Origin: Piscicola geometra
Lineage: Eukaryota; Annelida; Clitellata; Hirudinida; Piscicolidae
Assembly (NCBI GenBank): GCA_943735955.1
Contig: OX030955.1
Coordinates: 16,053,068 to 16,117,067 of the forward strand
Reading direction: 5' to 3'
DNA: 64,000 nucleotides
The translations under genes and the position numbers were made by a program. This document shows, piece by piece, positions 1-26,329 of the stretch. The stretch's first letter is position 1. Each line of letters opens with the position of its first letter. The notes under the pieces are model-generated. The model was not told where the DNA came from, made no database searches, and saw only the letters and a program-made list of their open reading frames with translations.

Positions 1-355
1 TAGTAATAATTCTAATTATAATAGTAATAATTCTAATTATAATTGTAATAATTCTAATTATAATAGTAATAATTCTAATTATAATAGTAATAATTCTAAT
101 TATAATTATAATAATTCTAATTATGATAGTAATAATTCTAATTATAATAGTAATAATTCTAATTATAATAGTAATAATTCTAATTATAATAGTAATAATT
201 CTAATTATAATAGTAAATATTCTAATTATAATAATAATAATTCTAATTATGATAGTAATAATTTTAATTATAATAGTAATAATTCTAATTATAATAATAA
301 TAATTCTAATTATAATAGTAAAAATTCTAATTATAATATTAATAATTCTAATTAA
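1..355. repeat. 21-bp AT-rich minisatellite
   Basis: Tandem copies of a roughly 21-bp unit, taataattctaattataata, run from the window edge to about 355, with single-base variants. The array is cut by the window start. Open frames through it encode only Ile/Leu/Val runs and are not genes. Confidence 0.9.
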
Positions 356-588
356 TATTTCAATTCAATTTACCCAGAACCGTTTTTAAACTCACCCATT
401 CGAATGACTGTATTTCTACAGCCATCACCTGGCATAAGTGGCAAAACAGCTTCAACTTCAAATTACTTTCAAGGTGCTTCCATGCTCAAATATCAAACAA
501 CAGATCAACAAGTAGCAAACAATTTTTTATAAAACCATTGAAACCAATAAAAAAAACTTAATCATTTCGAAAATTGACTAATATTTCA

Positions 589-764
589 TCATAGTACCGG
601 CAATTCTTCCACATCACCACCACTCAATGCCTCCCTCACCAGATCTTTTTCAGGATTGAGTTCCAGATAGTCTGCAACGTCCCACTTTTTCAAGTTGTTT
701 CCTTTCAGTTTGTGACCATTCACCCAAACGTTCCGTATCTCGTGCAGTGCAGTGAAAGCCACCA
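589..764 (-). CDS. Candidate last exon of an unidentified gene
   Basis: On the minus strand an AG acceptor after an A-rich tract precedes an open frame of about 57 codons ending in TGA at 589-591. It contains HEIRNVWVNGHKLKG and WDVADYLELNPEKDL, and its composition is coding-like (charged residues, no low complexity). It is clearly richer in GC than the surrounding AT-rich DNA. No family is recognised. Upstream exons would lie at higher coordinates, but none was found with confidence. A short open stretch at about 1,105-1,175 (minus, containing YGAGYRAGVALAHC) could be another exon but has no clear splice sites. It may equally be a fragment carried by a repeat. Confidence 0.4.
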
Positions 765-1613
765 CTTTTTGTTAGTTTTGCGTTGATGGAAGAGGTGAAT
801 TGATTGCTGCAGATCTCAACTCATTTCATTTTTTTAAAATGTGAAATTATTTAGCTGAAGGAACTACTTTCTGAAGTTATTTTGAGAATTTATAAAAATT
901 TTCTTTTGAGGTTTCATAAAACGGACTATCCTCACATTCCATCCCGAGACGAATATACTTCTCTTTGCTTCTGTCTTTTTCTGGATAAAAAAATTATATT
1001 TAAGTACAATTAAATAATTTCAAATAAAAAACAAGTTTATTAAGTTAATATTTAAGAAAATGATTATATGTATTTCATCTCATAATCTATTTCATAATCA
1101 ACCCATAGAAGTGCCATTGAAATCTGAAGCAATGGGCAAGTGCCACACCTGCACGGTATCCAGCCCCGTAAAAAAGAAAAAGCAGCTATTATTTTTTATA
1201 TTTACTCAATCTCTTCAGTTCTATTAACCTGTTAAGTTTTATAAATCTTTTTGAAATAAATTAAGTTCTATAAATATATATAAAATAAATTAAGTTTAAT
1301 AAATATATTGTAAAATACTAACTAAGTATAAAAATATATAATAAATTGAAAGTATATTATGAATTATAGATACAGATACATTTAAAATACATATATCATA
1401 TATCGTATATCATTAATTATCAAATAAAAAATAAATTATGAAATAAAAAAAACTATCAAATTTAAAAGAAATGTTCAAATAATATAAAGTATCCAAGAAA
1501 TAATATATAATATAAATTTAATTATGAAATAAAAAAAAGTTTATTGTTTCACGCATATGCGATTTAAATGTCGAAAACGACATGATTATAAAGTAGATAC
1601 AAAAAGGATCTAG
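765..1613. other. AT-rich intergenic DNA
   Basis: Mostly AT-rich sequence with short runs of A and T. Apart from the weak open stretch near 1,105-1,175 on the minus strand, no gene, RNA or clear repeat was seen. Confidence 0.5.
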
Positions 1614-2235
1614 AGGGAAATTTTGTCCAAGGTCTATTTTGGATATGGTGTTTATTGAGTAAGGTCTATTTTGGATAAGGTCTATTTTGGATAAGGTCTA
1701 TTTTGTCCAAGGTCTATTTTGGATATGGTGTTTATTGGGTAAGGTCTATTTAGGGTAAGGTCTATTTTGGATAAGGTCTCTTTTATGTATAAGGTCTATT
1801 TTGGCTAAAGTCAATTTTAGGTAAGATCTATTTTGGGTAAGGTCTTTTGGGGGTAATCTATATATCAGAGTATTTATATAGCGCCATTTGATAAATCACA
1901 ATAGCGCTCTAAACGTTAATTTCATGACAGTGAAAACAAATATGTTTTTAGCATATTATTAAATATCTTAACCGGCCGCAATTGATTTGGCAGACTGTTC
2001 CAGACAAGAGGGCCAGACAGAAAATTGTCTTGCCCCTATTTTCAAACGTGTGGGTGGAACAGCCAAGTAGTTCACCTCATCAGAACGCAATAGATAGGGG
2101 TGCAAAGTGTTTCTTTTCAAAGTGCACCTATTTTGAAATGTCTATTTTGGGTAAGGTCTATTTTGGGTAAGGTCTATTTTGGGTAAGGTCTATTTTGGGT
2201 GAGGTCTATTTTGGGTAAGGTCTATTTTGGTCATA
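1614..2235. repeat. 16-bp tandem repeat (GGTCTATTTTGGATAA) in two blocks
   Basis: Direct copies of a 16-bp unit, ggtctattttgg(a/g)taa, fill about 1,628-1,850 and 2,138-2,230. The two blocks have the same orientation and are separated by about 290 bp of non-repeated DNA. Unit length and style resemble the subrepeats in the inverted termini of the foldback-like elements further along. No inverted partner is visible here, so this may be one end of a decayed element. Confidence 0.8.
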
Positions 2236-2278
2236 TACCATTAAGTGCAGAGCTCCTCTAGAGCATAGACGGACTTAG

Positions 2279-2347
2279 GCGATGGTAGGAATTGAACTCA
2301 CGCTAGAGAGTCGAATGCAAAGCGTTTTACCGCTAAGCTAATCCCCC
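2279..2347 (-). repeat. tRNA-derived sequence (SINE head or tRNA relic)
   Basis: The minus strand reads GGGGGATTAGCTTAGCGGTA, an A-box-like D arm, followed about 30 bp later by GAGTTCAATTCC, a B-box-like T arm. The acceptor and T stems do not pair properly and no anticodon loop can be defined. It is therefore a tRNA-derived relic, not a functional tRNA gene. Confidence 0.5.
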
Positions 2348-3630
2348 GCTGAGCTAATTAGTTTTGTCATGAAATATAAAATATTTATATTTTATGCGTA
2401 ATTGCCCAGTTCTTTTTATTACCGATTGTTTGTTTGTGAATGATAACATGTAAAATAGACGATTATCAAAAGAAAAGCGAGAAAAGCAACATTCTTTTCA
2501 AACAACATTAATGTTCAAAACCCGTGCAATGTCTGCTAAATAAGCGATGGGATCTCGGTTGTTGTAGTCGGTAACCATGGTGCGCAGTGCTTCGTTGATG
2601 CGGATGTAGGTCTTCTTTTTCTTTCCAGCCGTTGTGCCCAGGTCGAATTGACGACGGAGAAGTTGAAAACTGTGTTGTTTCTGCAGCAATATCCGCGAAA
2701 GTCTTGTCGTTGTTGGATGCGCAATACCAACAACATTGTTGAATGCGTTGTGCCACCCCTCAAGTGCGTTGTTGCTGCGAGTCCATATTTCGATTGGGAA
2801 TCTTGGTTGCCCTCTTCTTCTTCTTCGTAATCGGCCGATGAAATTATCTTCCATGTAATCACAAATTACCTCTATGTCTTGGTAAGATGGATCTTCAGTC
2901 AACTATTCAAACAGCTCAACAATATTTTGGGGTGGAACGAATGCTAAGGCCAGGAGACGTTTGACCATTAGCGCAAAATCTGGTTCATTCCTGTAACGTT
3001 CAGAAAATCCTTCTGCTTGCAGTTTCCTCCACACGCATTGACCAAAATGAAACATGCATCCAGTGGTTGTTGCTGTTGGAAACGTGTTTTGAAAGGCTCT
3101 TATTGCGGCTAGTTCAAAGTCGACCACAATTGACACTGGATTTAAACCTTCTTTCAAAGCTTGAATTTCTTGGAATAGATGTCGGTATGCTTCTTCTTGA
3201 AGAAACCATGTAGAGTATAGAGTTGATCGTAGCCATCTGGACTCACTCGAAATGTTCCATCGCATCTAGAAAGAAAGGCCAGGTCATCGTCAGCTGCGAA
3301 GATAATCATGTTTGCCGTCAAAAAACAGAGAAACAGACTGCCGCCCTGCGTCAAAGAATATACTGAAATGTCCTCTTGGTCGTTTGGTCCTGCCTTCTGA
3401 CGATGTCGACGTACATCTCTGGCCAACGTCGTTCGCTTAGGAAGAAGATGAGCTGCTGATATAGGGACATTCATCAGTTCATTATGAACAATGAGTCGCG
3501 TCATTTCTTCGGTTGTTTCACCTCTTCTTTTCATGCTGGCACGTGCTCTCTCCACTTCAACCTTTCCATGTGTGACCGTGTGGTTGTGATTTTCAACTTC
3601 TTGAACAATTTCACCATCTTGTGTGTGCAC

Positions 3631-5447
3631 TAGAGGTCGGACCGGGTACCCGATCCGACCGGGTACCTGCGGGACTCCCGCGGGAACGGGAATGAAAATT
3701 TGTTTCGGGACGGGAAAAGTCGGGAACCGGGAATAGGTTTTCGGGACGGGAACGGGAACGGGAATCAATATTCAAATCGGGAACGGGAAAAATCGGGAAC
3801 GGGAATCAACTTTTAAATCGGGAACGGGAAAAACGGGAATAAAAGATATTGGGATTGGATTTTTCAACAATTATACTTCAGCAGACTCCTAAGTATGGAA
3901 ATCTCTATTTCATCGATACTCCGTACTTAAAATAAGTATTAAATGCAATAGAAATGTATAACGAAGCCAACATTGCGTTGTCAATGTCAAAATCTCTAAC
4001 ATTACATTTGAAGTTGTTATGGCGAGTCCAAATATTAAGGAAATTAGAACAAATGGGTTATGATGAAAACTTGTCAGATAAAATCCAACTGGTCAGTTAT
4101 ATTATTTAAATTTTATAAATTCATACTTTGAATTAGAATTATTAATTTCCAGTTGAATGCTCAGTTGATCATTTTGACAAAAAAAGATGCCAATTAATAA
4201 TAATAATTACGAACATTATTATAGTGACGTATAACCCGAACGGGCTTCCAGGCCACTTAGGCTGCATATTATCACTTGCGCCTTTGGGTTACTAGGGTAT
4301 TGGTTGCACTTGAACCTAAGACCTTTCATTATTGGTCAAGCCGAGAGTCGTTGCCGACTCAGCTACCCGTTCACCCATTGATCTTATTCATATGGCAGCA
4401 TGTCTGTTGCATCCCCCAGTATAAAAAAATAATATTTAAAAAGTTTGGGATAGAAAAAAAATAAATAGCAAGACTTTCATTAGAGAAAATTTAATTCCAT
4501 TTTGTACAGCCAGACCAAGCTCCAGTGACGTTGAGAAAAAAAAACAAATGAGGGTTATTTATACCCTATATGTTAGTTTTTATAACATAAAAATTATAAT
4601 ACAATTTTTTTAATATCAAATTATACGAATGATTTTATTTCTGCAGTTGTGGAGAATAGGAATGTTGTCAAAAAACATATTTCTAACATTATTGAGGAAT
4701 TAATTATAATGAACGAGTTAAAAGCTTCAAAAGAGGATGAATTGTACAAATATTCACAATTACATCCCACCAAAATTGAAGATTATAAAGATGTTAAATC
4801 TATTGGAGTAAAAAAAATTCCAATACTACTAGAAGAAGCCAAAATTTTGTTTAGTATACCTGCAAGTTCTATTCTCTGTGAACGGAATTTGTCAACATGT
4901 GGTCGTTTAATTTCAGACCCAAAATCACCTAATTTGAAAGTTAAAACTTTTGACGGTTTAACCTGTGTTAAAAGCAATAAAGACTTGATTGAATTACTCA
5001 AAAACAATGACTAACTTCAATACTTTCATTTCAATAATAATTTGAAATTTAAATCGTGTTTTTTTAATTTTGTTAAAAGAAATATTTTCTGACTTTCAAA
5101 TAATGAACTTTAAGAAATTTTAGGACTAGCAAGTTTAGGACCGGTGAAAACGGCAGCAAAAATAAATAAATAAACAAAATTTTTGTTGTTGAAATGGGTC
5201 GAGACCGGGTCAAAAAGTTTCGGAAAAGGGTCGGGACCGGGAATCGAGTTGCGGAAACGGGACGGAACGGGAATCAAAATTCTGATGGTCCATCGGGAAC
5301 GGGACGGGACGGGAAAAATAATTTCGGGAACGGGGCGGGACGGGAATCAAAATTCTGATGACCCATCGGGAACGGGATGGGACGGGAAAACAAAATTCGG
5401 GAACGGGACGGGACCGGGAATGAAAAATCGTCCATGTCCGACCTCTA
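3631..5447 (+). mobile_element. hAT element (family A, TAGAGGTCGGACC ends), copy 1
   Basis: The element starts TAGAGGTCGGACC and ends in GTCCGACCTCTA. It is flanked by the perfect 8-bp direct repeat GTGTGCAC (3,623-3,630 and 5,448-5,455), the hAT hallmark. Both subterminal regions are packed with short GGGAACGGGA-type repeats in inverted orientation. An open frame at 4,649-5,014 (121 codons) resembles the C-terminal hAT dimerisation region (EEAKILFSIPASS, CERNLSTCGRL). The rest of the transposase is gone, so the copy is non-autonomous. It lies inside the MULE pseudogene, so it is the younger insertion. Related copies lie at 38,388-39,882, 60,905-62,485 and, as one end only, 54,960-55,337. Confidence 0.9.
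4224..4377 (-). mobile_element. tRNA-derived SINE, copy 1
   Basis: The minus strand has GGGTAGCTGAGTCGGCAACG (A-box region) and, about 40 bp on, GGTTCAAGTGC (B-box), then a shared tail reading GCCCGTTCGGGTTATACGTC. The same unit recurs at 9,369-9,510, 13,401-13,530 and, as a tail only, 40,551-40,590. It is embedded in the hAT copy at 3,631-5,447. Confidence 0.75.
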
Positions 5448-5640
5448 GTGTGCACTCGAGCCTTGCACGTTCTGTTCTCGCATAGCCAAAACATTTTTCC
5501 ATCCCTACCATCACAACAAGCTTCAGAGTCCCTTTCTGCGATGTAACGATTTCTAACATGATTCAAGCACTATCTTTTTCCTACTTTCAATTTGTTCTTA
5601 TATAGGGGTCATGTCGCTTGGACGTGCTTCGGTTTTATGG

Positions 5641-6010
<370 letters not shown>

Positions 6011-6302
6011 ATGTGTGTAAATAATTAGTTTCACCAAATAAATAACGCTCTTCATTTAGGTTCAAAAACTACTTAAAATATATTTTATCAAATGAACTAC
6101 GAGCGTCAAATCCTATAAAAACGATATTTAGTAATTAAAGAATAATTTTTTCAAGGGTTGGTTGAATTTTATCTTTGAGCGGGTTTGAAAGACCAAGCAT
6201 CGGTCATTTCTACTCTTTAGGTGTTTACTGCAATGTCTTCGTTATTCTTATCAATACAATCAGTACACCGAATCCCACTTTACACAATTTAGAGGTCAAG
6301 AC

Positions 6303-6908
<606 letters not shown>

Positions 6909-7269
6909 TCTTATAGTCATAGGTCAATGGGAATATCTATTAATTTTTCTTAGCTGGCATGAACAGGCATCGCAAAAATAATGAAGACACCACACACAAG
7001 TGCCAATCAATCACATGGCTCCAATCCGCTAATTGAAAGCACATTGACTTTGAATAACTATAAAAATAAACACACTTTATTGAAAACACTTTTTCAATTT
7101 TAATCAACTAAAAATACATTTAATATTTGAAACTTGTATTTTGAATTCTTGATATAAAGTATTTCAACAAAAAAAGTACAATTAAAAATAAATTTTTTAT
7201 TAATATTAATAATATATTTTAATTATTGTAATTAATAATTTATTTAGATTAATCTAATTAACAATATAT

Positions 7270-7680
7270 TTCAATCATTGTAATTAATAATTTATATTGT
7301 ATTTAATAATTTATATTGTATTTAATAATTTATATTGTATTTAATAATTTATATTGTATTTAATAATTTATATTGTATTTAATAATTTATATTGTATTTA
7401 ATAATTTATATTGTATTTAATAATTTATATTGTATTTAATAATTTATATTGTATTTAATAATTTATATTGTATTTAATAATTTATATTGTATTTAATAAT
7501 TTATATTGTATTTAGTAAGTTATATTGTATTTAATCATTTATATTGTATTTAATCATTTATATTGTATTTAATCATTTATATTGTATTTAATAATTTATA
7601 TTGTATTTAATAATATATATTGTAATTAATAATTTATGTTGTATATAATAATTTGTATTGTATTTGATAAATTAAAGTTC
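7270..7680. repeat. 19-bp AT minisatellite
   Basis: About 21 tandem copies of a 19-bp unit, tttaataatttatattgta, with a few C or G variants in the last third. The DNA between this array and the preceding microsatellite (6,909-7,269) shows nothing recognisable. Confidence 0.9.
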
Positions 7681-7761
7681 GTTTTAATTATGTAATTTTA
7701 AAAAATATAGTCCGTTTTATTTATTTAAAATGGTGTAACGAATCTATAAAAAAAATTCCGT

Positions 7762-8256
<495 letters not shown>

Positions 8257-8265
8257 CAATACTCA

Positions 8266-8416
8266 TTACATTTTGTCCGTGAGATTTTGTCCGTGCCATT
8301 TTGTCCCGTGACATTTTGTCCTCGTGACATTTTGTCCTCGTGACATTTTGTCCATGCCATTTTGTCCGCGTGCCTTTTTGTCCGTGCCATTTTGTCCCGT
8401 GACACTTTGTCCGGCC
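8266..8416. repeat. Tandem CATTTTGTCCGTGA repeats
   Basis: Roughly ten copies of a 14-17 bp unit based on cattttgtccgtga, directly abutting the degenerate transposase that follows. The layout fits subterminal repeats of a DNA transposon, but the opposite end was not found. Confidence 0.75.
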
Positions 8417-8417
8417 A

Positions 8418-8860
8418 CGGCAAATCCCTATGTGAGCAATTCACTTCAGTTTGTCCAAGAGTTAGGTGCTTTTTACAATCGTTCAGGGAAGGTCAAGCAG
8501 CAGTTTAGTGATGCTTTAATGTCTATTATAATAGACTTTCCTGATGAGCCACTGAATAAAAAGTATAGTATAAAACTTCTTTGTCCTACAAGATGACTGA
8601 CCAGAGTTTCTACAGTGTTTTCTGTGCTTGAACATTATGAAGTGGTACTTGTTAGCTTGGAATCATTTGCTTCCATTGGTACTGCTGATGAAACAGCTGA
8701 AAGGCTTGAGGCCTTTTTTCAACAGGGCACTACTGCATTGGCCCTCAAAGATTTGTTTTGGTGTTTTCACTTTTGGAACAGTTAAACAAGTCGTTGCAAT
8801 CAGCAAGTGAGGTCTTTCAAAATCTATCAATTAAAATGTATTTTATTTCAATATTTCTTA
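8418..8860 (+). pseudogene. Degenerate hAT-type (ZMYM1-like) transposase fragment
   Basis: A + strand frame reads NPYVSNSLQFVQELGAFYN, then LLCPTR followed by TGA at 8,594-8,596 where relatives have Trp (CPTRW). It continues VSTVFSVLEHYEVVLVSLES and ERLEAFFQQGTTALALKDLF. After a frameshift it reads VFSLLEQLNKSLQSASEVFQN. The LCPTRW...VL.HYE pattern is typical of the ZMYM1/TTF-zinc-finger group of hAT-derived transposases. With a stop and a frameshift it is not functional. Confidence 0.7.
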
Positions 8861-9368
8861 ATTCAAAAAAGAAGCAAGTGTATCAAATATTACGGCACAT
8901 TGCTTATTGCTTTAAATAAAATAATTATAGAAAAAAATGCCGTATTAATATGGTATTTTTTTCAATAATTATATTAATTAAGGAAATGTTTAAAAAAAAT
9001 TATACTATTAAAAACCTATTTTAATTATTTTATAAAAGAACGATTTCAACAAAAGAAAGACTAATGAGCAAAGAACTTCAATATTTATTAATTTAATTTA
9101 ATTAGTTGAAAAAAACTGTATTTTCGTACATTTAAAAGAATTTTTTTCAATTCCCGAATATATTTTTATTTACGGTAGTTTTTGCGTGTCTGTTATAAAC
9201 AATAACTTATAGTTCCAGTTTACCTGTCTATTCTTTTTCAATTTAATTTCTCACAGATTTCGACTTTGGCCCAAAGATGACTCTTCTAAATTCCTTTCAT
9301 GGCTGATGTCATCAACGAACCTTGTGGTAATAATAATAATGATAACACTAATACTAACATTATTATAG
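8861..9368. other. AT-rich DNA without recognisable features
   Basis: No open frame, repeat or RNA could be recognised here beyond homopolymer-rich AT sequence. Confidence 0.4.
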
Positions 9369-9510
9369 CGGCGTATAACTCGAACGGGCTTCTAGGCCAC
9401 TTGGGCTACAAATGTTCATTCACGCTCATTTACTACTAGGGCAAGGATCGCACCTTAGACCACTAACCACTGGTCAAGCCGAGAGTCGATACACACTCGG
9501 CTACCCGTGA
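9369..9510 (-). mobile_element. tRNA-derived SINE, copy 2
   Basis: Same family as 4,224-4,377: GGCGTATAACTCGAACGGGC at one end and GCCGAGAGTCGATACACACT near the tRNA-like end on the + strand, read as A and B boxes on the minus strand. Confidence 0.7.
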
Positions 9511-9710
9511 GGCACTGTATATTTTTATTTATTCTCACAGCACTTCAACAGAGTAGACTAAGCTATTGGGGGATTTGTGAAGTGAAGTGATCAGGTCTTA
9601 GTAGGAGGCTAGTAGTTATTTTTAAAAAAAAGGAAAAAGAAGTTTAAAAAAAAGACCAAAGATTTATTGAGAGGGTATATAATGTTTACGGGAACTTCAT
9701 ATTTCAGATT

Positions 9711-10258
9711 ATGATGTTGTTTCTATCCCTTATTGCTGTTCTGTTCGTACCTTCTCTGGCTCAAGAGCTTTGCCATGGAAAGGAAGATGGAGTTTATGGC
9801 CTTGGCTGCTACTCATACACCAAGTGTACCAATGGTGAGTATCAATGATGCTGGTGGAGTGGCTATCGCAACTGGAAAAATAATGTTGCAGAAAATGTTG
9901 TTGCTTCAACTCATGTTACAAACACCACTCAACAGGCTCAGGGACTGTCACACAGTGTCAAGCAGATGAGGTTTTTGACTTCGAAAGCACGACTCCAGGA
10001 TGCAAGAACGTCAGTTTGGTCACCACCTCCCCTTGCACCTTTGTAGGCAACTGTTCAAACGAGACTGGCTACAAGGACCACATCGTTCCAAACACCTGCT
10101 CCTTTTACTACCGGTGCCTGGACAGTGTCTTCTTGGGCGTCCATATTTGCTCCTTGCCCGTCGATGATAAACTCGTGTTTGATGAGAGCAAACAGCAGTG
10201 CAACTTCAGCCATTTAGTGGCACCACCTTGTGGTCAGGCTTCAAATCCTAAGAACTGA
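9711..10258 (+). CDS. Secreted chitin-binding protein, two peritrophin-A (CBM14) domains
   Basis: Two exons, 9,711-9,834 and 9,936-10,258, joined by a 101-bp GT-AG intron (AATG|GTGAGT and CAACAG|GC), give 148 residues. Residues 1-18 form a signal peptide (MMLFLSLIAVLFVPSLAQ). Two six-cysteine units follow: the first begins LCHGKEDGVYGLGCYSYTKC, the second contains NTCSFYYRCLDSVF. The spacing fits CBM14, a family that binds chitin in cuticle, gut lining, shell or egg coats. A second in-frame ATG lies three bases after the first. An AG acceptor (atttcag) directly before the ATG suggests a non-coding first exon upstream. AATAAA motifs near 10,481 could end the transcript. The fold is clear; tissue and target are not. 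Confidence 0.85.
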
Positions 10259-10690
10259 ATGTTGACGATTATGTATCAATACTTAAATGAAATATAATTT
10301 GATTTTGAAGGGTTATGTTATTTAACATTCAAATTTAAAATGTTCAAATACAAAAATTTAAAGATTGATTAATTAGGAATCGAGATTTGAGGTTAGTTAT
10401 AAAACTTTATTAGTCGAACTATGATGATGATTGAAACACAATATTAACAACGTGAATAATGAAAATGTCGAAATTATTTTTCAATAAATTATTTGAATGA
10501 TATAGTTGATTTTTTTGTTTTTGAATTTTGCATAAATAAATAGCATCAAAAAGAAAGTCTCATTCATTGTGGAAACGAAGAGTGATGTAAAAATCAATAG
10601 CTCATCACTATGCGAGAGTTTCAAGCATTCCAATCCACTTCTCTACCCTTACCTCCAAACAACATTCGATATGTTTTGAGTTTTCAGTTT

Positions 10691-10813
10691 ATAAATAGTT
10701 GAACAAACTTGCAATAAATCTAGACTGCGTCTTTCTGCAAAATGAATACAGTTCTTGCATCACTTTTATTGCCCGTTACTCTCACTGCTTGCTTTTTGGT
10801 ATTTTCATGCTGA
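10691..10813 (+). CDS. Possible short secreted ORF with TATA-like box
   Basis: A TATAAATAG motif at about 10,691 is followed by an ATG at 10,741 opening MNTVLASLLLPVTLTACF, a hydrophobic signal-like stretch that stops after 23 codons. Another frame continues open to about 10,950. It could be a decayed relative of a small secreted gene. No family is recognised and a functional product is doubtful. Confidence 0.15.
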
Positions 10814-12869
10814 TGGTTTTTGCTTCCAGTTTCCCTCTAATGTCTCTAACCATTTACTGTAAGTATTCAGTGCTGGTGACAGGTCACTGTATTTTACCTT
10901 GTTGTAAGGTTGATCCGCAAACCAATACTTTTCTAAGTTATACGAAATGAACCTGAAAATGTCTGTAACTTTTGCTTTTTTAAATACGGTGTTTTTATGT
11001 TTTTTCTGTTGCATGAAGAGTTTGTGAAAGGTAATCTGAGTCACACAGCCACATGAAAAATGTATTTGTTCCCCCTTTGTCAGCTTTTTTCCGCTTTAAC
11101 ACTTGGTAACCAGATCCCTTCTCACCAAAAAGTTCGATTCATCGTGACAAGATGGTGGTGGGAGTCGGTTTAGTTACTGACCACTAAACCACAAGAAAGG
11201 TTTGATTAGCTTACGTGGTACTAGTAGCAGATTTTTAACAGATTTGACTATAAACTTAGAGAGCAATATTATTGTATTTAGTTTTGATTTGTGGTTGATC
11301 TTTTATGAAAATCTAGTGAAAGTGGTTTTTTTAATTGTTGTTAGGTAAAAGTTTATCGATTTATGATACAGGAAAATTAATATTTGAAAAAAAACTCAGA
11401 GGTATATTCCTAATGCACAAAGATTGAATCAATACAAGGTATTGATGCGTATTGATTAATTCTTTCAAAAGACCTTGAGTCATGATGAATTTTATTTAAA
11501 GAATAAATAATAAGTTCTCAATACTATTCTATATAAGTTTCTAAAATAGACTTACTTTTTGAGATTTTCAAAAACTTGAATTTGTTTAAATACGGACAAT
11601 TTTATTTGACAACCTGAAAAGTAAATGTGAAACTCTAACAATAGTTATTAATATAACGAAAAATTACGGATTCAATAAAATTATAGGGAAAAAATGAATT
11701 TAGTTTTAAATAACTTTTCAAAATGCCTCAGTTATTTTCATAGTTACTGAAGCAGAACCATAGCTCAAACAGCTGGAATACGCATTACAATGGAAATTTT
11801 CGCCTAGTAACAACGCTTTATAGTTTGAAATTTATAGTGTTTAAAAACGAAAAAAAGTATTAATGCATTTGAATTTAAAGGAAGACGTCGACATTGATTT
11901 GAACAATTAAAATATAATTAACTGAGAGCATTTCTTACAATATTCAAAAGAGCATAAAATTCCAGGTTAAATGCATTCACGCAACAACATACAGAGACAC
12001 TGAAGTTGGTAGCGCCCTATGGACTTTCCAGAAGGTTCCAGCAACAAATAATGAATATAAACAAAAATAAGATAGTTGATAATAAAATAGTTAATAATAA
12101 TAAAATATAAAAATACTAAATAGCCTTAATATATAGCAAGGTAAACTTTCTTGAGCACAGGCTCATAAAAGCATTGAAACGACAGCATACAAAACAAGGA
12201 ATCTACCTTCCAATCAGCAAATATTACTTAAGCGCGCTGGTGGTTTATAACATTTCTAGGAGTTAAAGAGCGAAATTAAAATGGAAATAAATGCTTTAAA
12301 GACGCTCAAAATAAGTTAAAGAAAACGAATTATTATGATGTATAGTGTAATCAAATAAAATTTAGAAAAAAGCATTGCAAAATTTGAACACTGATAAAGC
12401 TTGAAGTATTTCGAATTACATTCAATAAATGCTTTCAAAATGAAAAAGATCGACGATAGTTTTGAATAGAACGGAAAGTAGCATTCAAACAAGGAAGGAA
12501 AATGCTAAATAGAAAAACAAAATACATTAAATAGCTACAAGCGTTAGCCCAGAGAGACTCAAGGCAGTATAGAGCTTGAGTATAGATTGACAAATAAATC
12601 TTAAATATTTATTAAAATATATTCCATGATTGAATATCTTCTCACTCAACAAGAGAATAAAATAAACAGCATCAGCACGAAGAAAAGGATTACGCAACCA
12701 CTATTTCATATTTCTTCCACCATCAACACCCAGACCTCCAGTACTAATAATTCTCCAGTTCACTAACTCCCCATATCTTCACTAACTTATTATACTTCCT
12801 GGCTTACCGTGGCTTCCTAACTGACTATAGCTTCACTAACTCACCATAGCTACCTGACTCAACATGGAT
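10814..12869. other. Intergenic DNA between chitin-binding gene and CRMP 3' end
   Basis: No gene was recognised. About 11,120-11,240 contains a dispersed repeat (accaaaaagttcgattcatc ... cttacgtggta) that recurs at about 28,955-29,055. A minus-strand AATAAA at 12,608-12,613 is a candidate polyadenylation signal for CRMP, about 260 bp past its stop. The stretch 12,740-12,850 holds a loose repeat of the form cactaactcaccatagctt, within the likely CRMP 3' UTR. Confidence 0.45.
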
Positions 12870-26323
<13,454 letters not shown>

Positions 26324-26329
26324 CTTGGG

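Larger units (their letters stand above)
2498..5566 (-). pseudogene. FLYWCH/MULE transposase pseudogene, split by a hAT insertion
   Basis: Read on the minus strand, a FLYWCH-type zinc finger lies at about 5,566-5,448, with SQKGTLKLV in one frame and CENRTCKARVHT in another, implying a frameshift. After an inserted hAT element (3,631-5,447) the frame resumes at 3,630 with ENHNHTVTHGK and continues through GTFRVSPDGYDQLYTLHGF, SIVVDFELAAIRAF, GCMFHFGQ and LLALAFVPPQNIVE. It ends in SNNALEGWHNAFN and a C-terminal tail at 2,498. The order matches MULE transposases of the FLYWCH-associated type. Breaks seen: a deletion plus frameshift near 3,190-3,200 between LYTLHGF and EEAYRHLFQEI, an in-frame TAG near 2,903, and the hAT insertion. 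It cannot make a full protein. Confidence 0.8.

Noticed and set aside
2279..2347. Functional tRNA gene
   Set aside because: A- and B-box-like segments exist but the acceptor and T stems fail to pair and no anticodon is definable.
5183..5485. Gly/Thr-rich and Pro-Val-Pro-Val frames around GGGAACGGGA repeats (also 39,7xx and 62,2xx)
   Set aside because: Translations of hAT family A subterminal repeats.
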